From Oscillospiraceae bacterium (lineage in GTDB: Bacteria; Bacillota; Clostridia; Oscillospirales; Ruminococcaceae): DNA of 12,618 nucleotides. The stretch covers positions 1 through 12,618 of the forward strand of contig JAHHUA010000042.1 of NCBI GenBank assembly GCA_020024235.1. The letters run 5' to 3'. This document shows positions 6,906 to 12,618 of the stretch, in pieces. The notes under the pieces are model-generated. The model was not told the DNA's origin and made no database searches. It saw only the letters and a list, made by a program, of their open reading frames with translations. Position 1 is the stretch's first letter. Each line of letters opens with the position of its first letter. Both the position numbers and the translations under genes were made by a program.

Positions 6906-7598
6906 ATGAAAAGAATTTTAGTGGCAGAAGATGAAGATGTTATAAGGGAGTTTATTGTTATAAATCTAAAAAGAGCAGGATACGAAGTAGTTGATGTATC
7001 TGACGGGGCAAAGGCTCTCAGAACTTTTGAACAGGAAGGCGGAAGATTTGATGTAGTGCTTTTGGATATTATGATGCCGGAAACAGACGGATTTACTGTG
7101 TGTAAAAAAATAAGAGAAAAGAGCAATACCATAGGAATTATTCTTCTTTCTGCCAAAAGTCAGGAAATGGATAAGGTCAGCGGACTTATGCTGGGTGCTG
7201 ATGATTATATCACAAAACCCTTCAGTCCCTCTGAGCTTATTGCCCGTGTGGACGCCATATATCGCCGTGTAACAATGTCAGCCCCGATAACAGAAAGTTA
7301 TGACTTGGTTTCGGGACCTTTTGTGCTTAATACCAAAAGCAGAACTCTTTCCAAAAACGGAACACCTATTGAACTTACACAGGTTGAATATCAAATTATG
7401 GAATTTTTCCTGAATAATGTGGGCACAGCTTTGGAAAGAACGGAAATTCTCAACAAAGTCTGGGGAGAAAACTATTTTTATGATACCAAAATAGTTGATG
7501 TAAATATAAGGCGTCTTCGTGTAAAAATAGAGGACGAACCTGCTAATCCTAAATATCTCCAAACAGTATGGGGATTTGGATATAAATGGGTTGCATAA
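6906..7598 (+). CDS. OmpR/PhoB-family response regulator
   Basis: This is a cytoplasmic transcription factor activated by phosphorylation from the adjoining kinase. The 230 residues hold an N-terminal receiver with acidic residues at 8-10, phospho-acceptor Asp 54 (VVLLDIMMP), Ser 82 and Lys 104 (ITKPFSP). The C-terminal winged helix (about 130-230) shows LTQVEYQIMEFFLNN and VDVNIRRLRVKIEDEP, with the closing WGFGYKW. All key residues are present. AGGAGGT (6893-6899) lies 6 bases before the ATG. The gene is 17 bases after the lipoprotein gene and 22 before the kinase, so the three are probably transcribed together, and autoregulation would be typical. The target genes are unknown. Confidence 0.96.
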   Translation: MKRILVAEDEDVIREFIVINLKRAGYEVVDVSDGAKALRTFEQEGGRFDVVLLDIMMPETDGFTVCKKIREKSNTIGIILLSAKSQEMDKVSGLMLGADDYITKPFSPSELIARVDAIYRRVTMSAPITESYDLVSGPFVLNTKSRTLSKNGTPIELTQVEYQIMEFFLNNVGTALERTEILNKVWGENYFYDTKIVDVNIRRLRVKIEDEPANPKYLQTVWGFGYKWVA

Positions 7599-7620
7599 AT
7601 AAATTTTCGGAGGTAATTTT

Positions 7621-9045
7621 TTGGCTGTAAAAAAAATAACCAAAAGATGGGTACTTAACAGTTTTGGTTCAATTATTTTTGTGCTGATTCTGATACTGAT
7701 AAACTTCGGCATAGGACTTAACTGGTTTTATTATAACAGTATAGAACAGCTTTTGACCTCCCAGGCTAATACATTAAATTCAATGCTCAGCCAATATTCA
7801 AAAGACAGTTCAGTGGACTTTTATTCTCAGGTAAGGCTTTTGGTGGAAAATTTTGAGAAAAAAGACAAAATGGAACTTATGGCAATAGATGCTGACGGAA
7901 AAGTAGTCTTTACCTCCAGTGGCTTTCAAACAGATTTTATAATGGAAATGCCCGATTATAAAGATGCCATGAATACTTCCTCCGGTGTGGGCAAATACAG
8001 GGGCAAATTTCAGGAAGATGACATAATGGCTCTTTCCATGGCGTCAAGAGCGACAGGAACCAATATTTCCGCATTAAGACTGGTGGTATCTCTAAATAAA
8101 GTAAAAAACCAAATTGTTTTGATGATTTTGGCAGCTTCCGTAATCTGTGCAGCCATACTGTTTTTTGTTTTGATTTCCAGTATGTATTTTATAAACTCCA
8201 TAGTAAACCCTATAAGTGAAGTAGGACATATTGCCCGAAAAATTGCTCAGGGTGAGTTTAATATCAAATTGGAAAAAGAAAATGATGATGAAATAGGGGA
8301 ATTGTGTGATACAATTAATTATATGGCTGAAGAACTTGCCAATGCGGAAAAAATCAAAAACGATTTTATAAGTTCTGTTTCCCATGAACTTAGAACTCCT
8401 CTTACTGCCATAAAGGGTTGGACAGAAACTGTTATGGATGATGAAAACCTGGATAAAGACACACTGCAAAAAGGGATGCACGTTATAATGAACGAAACCG
8501 AAAGGCTTTCCCGTATGGTGGAGGATTTATTGGATTTTTCCCGTATGCAGAGTGGCAGACTAAGGCTTATAGTGGATAAGTTCGACCTTATAGCGGAACT
8601 TAGTGATGCAGTGCTTATGTATACGGAAAGAGCAAGGCGGGAACAAATTGAGCTTATTTATGATGAACCCGAAATTTATACTGCGGTTTATGGGGATAAA
8701 AACCGTATAAGACAGGTATTTATAAATATTATTGACAATGCCCTTAAATATTCCGACAGTGGAGGCAGAGTGGAAATAAAAGCTAATCTTATAGCAGATA
8801 AATTTTTTATATCCGTCAGTGATACAGGCTGCGGAATAAGCCAGGAGGATTTACCCAAGATAAAAAACAAATTCTTTAAGGCAAATTTGACCAGACGAGG
8901 TTCGGGTATAGGTCTTGCAGTAGCTGATGAAATAGTTCAGCGCCATGGCGGAACCTTGAGTTTGACTTCGGAACTCGGCAAGGGGACAACTGTTACAATT
9001 ATGCTGCCTGCAAATAAAAATCCCGACGATATACACATTAATTAA
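7621..9045 (+). CDS. membrane sensor histidine kinase
   Basis: This 474-residue kinase probably phosphorylates the regulator just upstream. Transmembrane helices lie at about 14-36 and 165-192. Between them is a 125-residue outside domain including MAIDADGKVVFTSSGF, which looks like a Cache/PAS-like fold. A HAMP linker follows (about 190-245). The H-box is SVSHELRTPLTAIKGW with His 255, the N-box is NIIDNALKYS with Asn 373, G1 is DTGCGIS (401-407), and G2 is GSGIGLAVA. The catalytic set is complete. The start is TTG, with GGAGGT (7609-7614) 6 bases upstream. The domain order resembles PhoR/WalK/ResE kinases. The ligand is unknown. The neighbouring lipoprotein may act at the same membrane face. 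Confidence 0.96.
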   Translation: MAVKKITKRWVLNSFGSIIFVLILILINFGIGLNWFYYNSIEQLLTSQANTLNSMLSQYSKDSSVDFYSQVRLLVENFEKKDKMELMAIDADGKVVFTSSGFQTDFIMEMPDYKDAMNTSSGVGKYRGKFQEDDIMALSMASRATGTNISALRLVVSLNKVKNQIVLMILAASVICAAILFFVLISSMYFINSIVNPISEVGHIARKIAQGEFNIKLEKENDDEIGELCDTINYMAEELANAEKIKNDFISSVSHELRTPLTAIKGWTETVMDDENLDKDTLQKGMHVIMNETERLSRMVEDLLDFSRMQSGRLRLIVDKFDLIAELSDAVLMYTERARREQIELIYDEPEIYTAVYGDKNRIRQVFINIIDNALKYSDSGGRVEIKANLIADKFFISVSDTGCGISQEDLPKIKNKFFKANLTRRGSGIGLAVADEIVQRHGGTLSLTSELGKGTTVTIMLPANKNPDDIHIN

Positions 9046-9061
9046 GAAAGACAGTGAATAA

Positions 9062-9991
9062 ATGAGTAATAAAAATTTTAAAACATCAATAGGCGGACAG
9101 GCTTTGATAGAAGGGGTTATGATGAGAGGCCCCGAAATTTCCGCACTGGCTGTAAGAAGGCCTGACAAAGAAATTGTCGTTGAAACCTGGAATACGAATA
9201 AAAGCAACAAGAAACCCTGGTATAAAAATGTTCCTTTTGTAAGAGGCTGCGTAAACTTTGTTGAAATGATGATTATAGGCTATAAAACACTTATGCGTTC
9301 TGCGGAACTTTCCGAAATGTCAGAAGAACCCGAAGGCTTTGAAAAATGGCTTAATGAAAAGCTGGGAGATAAAGCCGGGGGAGTTATTTCCGCAATTACG
9401 CTTTTGCTGGGGCTGGCACTGGCTGTGGGGCTTTTTATTATTTTGCCAACGGTTTTGGTGTCCCTTATTAAAAATGTTACAGACAGCAAAGTTATTTTAA
9501 CCACAGCGGAAGCAGTTACCAAAATCTGCATTTTTGTGGCATATTTGGCTTTGGTTTCTAAAAACAAAGATATAGAAAGAGTTTTTATGTATCATGGTTC
9601 TGAACATAAAACCATTGCCTGCTATGAAGCCGGAGAAGAACTTACCCCGGAAAATGCTAAAAAATACACAAGATTTCACCCTCGCTGCGGCACAAGTTTT
9701 CTCTTTATAATACTTATAGTTTCTATTTTGATTTTCTCTTTTGCCTCTTGGGAAAATCCTGTTATGAGAATTGTTATGAAAATTCTCCTTTTACCTTTGG
9801 TTGTAGGTATTTCCTATGAAATTATAAAATTAGCGGGCAGATATGACAATGTATTTACAAGAGCAATTTCCGCACCCGGACTGTGGCTCCAAAGACTTAC
9901 CACCAAAGAACCCGATATGGATATGCTGGAAGTGGCTATAGCATCTATCAAACCCTGCATACCAAAAGAAGAAGGGGCTGACAAATGGTAA
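9062..9991 (+). CDS. yqhQ: YqhQ-like DUF1385 membrane protein
   Basis: This is a conserved integral membrane protein of unknown biochemical function, common in Firmicutes and often encoded next to prmC. The 309 residues contain the family signature GGQALIEGVMMRG (11-23). Four likely membrane segments lie at about 107-135, 147-166, 212-229 and 236-253. The strongly conserved YHGSEHKTIACYE (177-189) and HPRCGTSF (206-213) fall between the second and third, and APGLWLQRLTTKEPD (271-285) is near the end. The His, Glu and Cys residues of the central motifs could bind metal, but this is inference. The ribosome site is weak. The kinase ends 16 bases upstream, and the last 7 bases overlap prmC. Confidence 0.92.
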   Translation: MSNKNFKTSIGGQALIEGVMMRGPEISALAVRRPDKEIVVETWNTNKSNKKPWYKNVPFVRGCVNFVEMMIIGYKTLMRSAELSEMSEEPEGFEKWLNEKLGDKAGGVISAITLLLGLALAVGLFIILPTVLVSLIKNVTDSKVILTTAEAVTKICIFVAYLALVSKNKDIERVFMYHGSEHKTIACYEAGEELTPENAKKYTRFHPRCGTSFLFIILIVSILIFSFASWENPVMRIVMKILLLPLVVGISYEIIKLAGRYDNVFTRAISAPGLWLQRLTTKEPDMDMLEVAIASIKPCIPKEEGADKW

Positions 9992-10845
9992 AAATCAAAG
10001 ATTTATACACAGATGGCTGTAAAAGGCTTAGTACTGTTTCGGGAGATTCAGCCTCATTTGAAGTTTTGGAACTGATAAAAGCAGCTTTTGGTATAAACCA
10101 AAGTGAATATTTTCTTCACTCAGAGGATAATGCGGAGGAAAAATCAGCAAATAAATTTAATGAAATGCTTTCCCGACGCGAAAAGCGAGAACCTCTTCAA
10201 TATATACTGGGTGAATGGGAATTTTACGGACTTCCGTTTAAAGTGGGAAAAGATGTTTTAATACCACGCAGTGATACTGAGATAATAGCAGAAACCGCAG
10301 TGAATTTTATAAATAAAAATAAATTTAAAACCCTGGCGGATTTATGCAGCGGCAGTGGAGCTTTAGCAATAGCCTTGGGAAAAAACACGGATTTGGAAAA
10401 AATCGACGCAGTGGAGCTTTCTGAAAAAGCCTTCTCGTATCTATGGGAAAATATAAAACTAAATAATATGGAAAACAAAATAAAACCATATAACGCCGAT
10501 ATATTTTCTTTTAAAAGTGAAAATATATATGATATAGTCGTTTCTAACCCTCCCTATATTCCTACAAAAGATATTGAGGGGTTATCTACTGAAGTCAAAC
10601 AAGAACCAATAATGGCTTTGGACGGCGGAAAAGACGGACTTTATTTTTACAGAAAAATTTCAGAAGAATATTTTCACAGAATTAATGAAGGCGGAATGCT
10701 TATTTTTGAAATCGGAATAAATCAGCTTGATGATGTGGCTGATATTATGTATTCCCACGGTTATAAAAATATTGACCATGTAAAAGACTATGCTGGTATT
10801 CCCAGATGTATATATGGCATTAAAAAACATACTTTTTTATTTTAA
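9985..10845 (+). CDS. prmC: peptide chain release factor N5-glutamine methyltransferase
   Basis: PrmC uses S-adenosylmethionine to methylate the Gln of the GGQ motif in release factors RF1 and RF2, which raises termination efficiency. The 286-residue product has the expected helical N-terminus with REPLQYILGEWEFYG (68-82), the LIPRSDTE segment (92-99) and a methyltransferase fold. The substrate motif is VSNPPYI (186-192). The SAM loop reads ADLCSGSGALAIALG (118-132), with CSGSG where many homologues have GTGSG; the key glycines remain. AAGGGG (9972-9977) precedes the ATG by 7 bases, within the end of yqhQ. Unusually for this gene, prfA (RF1) does not follow; a DUF1576 protein does. Confidence 0.96.
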   Translation: MVKIKDLYTDGCKRLSTVSGDSASFEVLELIKAAFGINQSEYFLHSEDNAEEKSANKFNEMLSRREKREPLQYILGEWEFYGLPFKVGKDVLIPRSDTEIIAETAVNFINKNKFKTLADLCSGSGALAIALGKNTDLEKIDAVELSEKAFSYLWENIKLNNMENKIKPYNADIFSFKSENIYDIVVSNPPYIPTKDIEGLSTEVKQEPIMALDGGKDGLYFYRKISEEYFHRINEGGMLIFEIGINQLDDVADIMYSHGYKNIDHVKDYAGIPRCIYGIKKHTFLF

Positions 10846-10858
10846 ACGGGGGTGAATT

Positions 10859-12127
10859 ATGAAAAACTTTAAATCCTTAAAAATCCGAACCCATATGCTT
10901 ATTCTTTTTGTGGTTACCATAGTTTTGTTCTATGTAATTGCTTTTTTAAGTGCAAGTCCCAAGGAGATTTTAGATGGATTTTACAGAATTATCCGTGGCA
11001 GAGATGTACTTATAACTGACTATTTTGTGGTAGGTGGCTATGGCGGAGCTTTTTTTAATTCTGCTGTTGTTATGACATTATCACTTGCTATAATTTTAAT
11101 TTTAAAAATGAATTTTACCGGACTTACCATAGCATCTGTAATGATAATGGGTGGATTTGCCTTTTTCGGCAAACAGCCGTTTAATATTGTCCCTATAATT
11201 TTAGGAAGTATACTTTATGCTAAATCTCAGGGAGTAAAGGCTTCAGGATATATCCATGTGGGATTTTTGGCATCAGGTGTAGCTCCTATTATTACGGAAC
11301 TTAATTATTTATTGCCCTGTGGCCCCATATGGAATGCAATTATTTCGGTTTTAGTGGGTATTGCAATAGGATTTGTTATTGTACCTCTTTCTGCCCACAC
11401 AGTAGGAATGCATATGGGATATAATATCTTCAATGTGGGATTTTCTGCGGGAATAATTGCTCTTTGTGTAATGACAGTGCTTTCCATGCTTGGATATAAG
11501 TCCGAAACAAAACTGGTTTGGACTAAAGGAGTCCCTGATTGGCTTTTAACAGTACTTATAATTTATTTTACATTTATATTTTTATATGGTTTAATATTGT
11601 CAGATTTCAAAATAAAACCAGCGGTAAAAATTATGAAACACCCCGGACGAGCTGTGGCAGACTTTATTTTAATGGATGGATTGGCTCCCACTCTTATAAA
11701 TATGGCATCAGTAGGTATGATTGCACTTATCTATATACTGCTTATAGGAGGAGATTTGTCAGGCCCTGTTATAGGAGCTATTTTGACAATAAGCGGTTTT
11801 GGGGCATTTGGTATACACCCAAGGAATTATCTTCCTGTACTGCTGGGGGTATTTTTGGCGTCCGTGGTGGGAATTTACAACCCCACAACTCCCGGTTTTC
11901 AGTTGGCAGCTATATTCTCCGGAGCTTTGGCACCTATATCAGGTCAGTTTGGAGTAATGGCAGGTATTATGGCAGGATTTCTCCACTCAGCCATTGTGGT
12001 CAACACAGGAGCTCTTTACAGTGGAACGAATCTTTACAACAACGGTTTTTCGGCGGGATTTGTGGCAATTATAATGGTGCCACTGATAGAAAGCTTTATG
12101 AAAAGATATAAAACGGAAGAGGAGTAA
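10859..12127 (+). CDS. DUF1576 multi-pass membrane protein, internally duplicated
   Basis: This is a 422-residue integral membrane protein that fits the DUF1576 family, known mainly from Clostridia and without an assigned function. The protein consists of two related halves. MGGFAFFGKQPFNIVPIILG (97-116) matches ISGFGAFGIHPRNYLPVLLG (311-330), and NIFNVGFSAGI (189-199) matches NLYNNGFSAGF (391-401). Each half has about four to six hydrophobic segments, with a soluble linker near 248-270. Such two-repeat membrane folds are frequent in transporters and channels, so transport is a reasonable inference, with no substrate indicated. GGGGGTGA (10847-10854) precedes the ATG by 4 bases. It is 13 bases after prmC and 5 bases before a small gene that may encode a partner. 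Confidence 0.88.
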   Translation: MKNFKSLKIRTHMLILFVVTIVLFYVIAFLSASPKEILDGFYRIIRGRDVLITDYFVVGGYGGAFFNSAVVMTLSLAIILILKMNFTGLTIASVMIMGGFAFFGKQPFNIVPIILGSILYAKSQGVKASGYIHVGFLASGVAPIITELNYLLPCGPIWNAIISVLVGIAIGFVIVPLSAHTVGMHMGYNIFNVGFSAGIIALCVMTVLSMLGYKSETKLVWTKGVPDWLLTVLIIYFTFIFLYGLILSDFKIKPAVKIMKHPGRAVADFILMDGLAPTLINMASVGMIALIYILLIGGDLSGPVIGAILTISGFGAFGIHPRNYLPVLLGVFLASVVGIYNPTTPGFQLAAIFSGALAPISGQFGVMAGIMAGFLHSAIVVNTGALYSGTNLYNNGFSAGFVAIIMVPLIESFMKRYKTEEE

Positions 12128-12132
12128 ACATT

Positions 12133-12480
12133 ATGCTTCATAACAGAAAAAAACTTGCTAAAATAGTCGAGGAATTATCCATATTTTTTTTCAGCGTGGA
12201 AGCAACGGAAATAACCAGTAGTATTACAATCGAAGATGATGTGGGTATAATAAATTTTGAAGCAAACTACGACCCCAGACACAAAGAAAAATTTGAAACT
12301 ATGGAAAGACTTTTGTCTGCTCCAAGAAATGAAGCTATGGAGGCTCAGTATTGGCAGCTGGCAGGTTCCGGAGACCCGGGCGAAACCAGCCAACTTTTGC
12401 TCATAGGATCTATGGTTGACAGCACCGATATTGACATCAACGCTTCAAAAGTCAGAATAAGAATAAAAAAGAAAATATAG
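12133..12480 (+). CDS. 115-residue hypothetical protein, possible partner of the DUF1576 protein
   Basis: I do not recognise this family. The protein is soluble, with no signal or membrane segment, and charged. A helix about 5-18 (KKLAKIVEELSIFF) leads into strands near 25-45 (TSSITIEDDVGIINFEAN). A helical stretch follows (HKEKFETMERLLSAPRNEA, 50-68), then QYWQLAGSGDPGETSQL, and a basic tail (KVRIRIKKK). AGAGGAG, inside the last codons of the upstream gene, lies about 8 bases before the ATG. The spacing of 5 bases to the DUF1576 gene argues for co-translation. A cytoplasmic regulatory or assembly role for the membrane protein is a guess. It ends the operon, 3 bases before a hairpin. Confidence 0.75.
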   Translation: MLHNRKKLAKIVEELSIFFFSVEATEITSSITIEDDVGIINFEANYDPRHKEKFETMERLLSAPRNEAMEAQYWQLAGSGDPGETSQLLLIGSMVDSTDIDINASKVRIRIKKKI

Positions 12481-12483
12481 AAT

Positions 12484-12525
12484 AATCCTCTCCATAAAAA
12501 CTATGGGGAGGATTTGCAATTTTTA
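12484..12525 (+). terminator. probable terminator of the seven-gene operon
   Basis: AATCCTCTCCATA (12484-12496) pairs with TATGGGGAGGATT (12502-12514) over 13 positions with one wobble pair and a 5-base loop. TGCAATTTTT follows, so the T run is delayed by five bases and termination may be partial. From here to the end of the window (12526-12618) I see only AT-rich DNA without a gene. Confidence 0.75.
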
Positions 12526-12618
12526 CGACATAAAAAGGAAGTAATTTGTAAAATTATTTGGATAAGGATATTAAATAACATAAATAATATTGCAATTTTG
12601 AACAATATAGTTTAAAAT

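Noticed and set aside
11539..12111. 190-residue plus-strand open frame inside the DUF1576 gene
   Set aside because: It is a shifted frame of a clear membrane-protein gene; the product is a Tyr/Arg/Gly-rich out-of-frame translation without family features.

Overview
The window looks like chromosomal DNA from a low-GC, anaerobic Clostridia-type Firmicute. The grounds are the AT-rich composition, strong AGGAGG-type ribosome binding sites with several TTG starts, the block SRP RNA-dnaX-ybaB-recR (the arrangement known from Bacillus subtilis), and DUF1385 (YqhQ)- and DUF1576-type membrane proteins. No insertion sequence, phage gene, CRISPR array, tRNA or rRNA was seen.

Layout. (a) 1-309: AT-rich leader with an inverted repeat and perhaps the tail of an ORF running in from the left. 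(b) 331-1686, plus strand: a lone PTS permease (EIIC, lactose/cellobiose type) closed by its own hairpin terminator. A second, bidirectional hairpin (about 1811-1849) separates it from the convergent gene. (c) 1855-2403, minus strand: a GNAT N-acetyltransferase with its own promoter. (d) 5340 down to 2501, minus strand: a promoter, the signal recognition particle RNA, dnaX, ybaB/ebfC and recR, ended by a strong rho-independent terminator. (e) 5548-12480, plus strand: seven genes with gaps of 5 to 22 bases or a short overlap, so very probably one operon: an acidic lipoprotein, an OmpR-family response regulator, a membrane histidine kinase, YqhQ (DUF1385), PrmC (release-factor glutamine methyltransferase), a DUF1576 membrane protein with a clear internal duplication, and a 115-residue protein I do not recognise. 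A hairpin follows at about 12484-12514.

How the parts fit. The minus-strand block is housekeeping: protein targeting, the replicative clamp loader and recombination repair. The plus-strand operon joins a probable envelope-sensing module (surface lipoprotein, kinase, regulator) to two membrane proteins of unknown function and one translation-termination enzyme. Blocks (d) and (e) diverge from a 240-base AT-rich region carrying promoter-like elements for both directions. The most interesting uncharacterised part is the DUF1576 protein with its small downstream partner, co-transcribed with the two-component system. The EIIC gene shows much stronger use of A/T-ending codons (TTA, GCA, ACA) than the rest, so it may have a different history.
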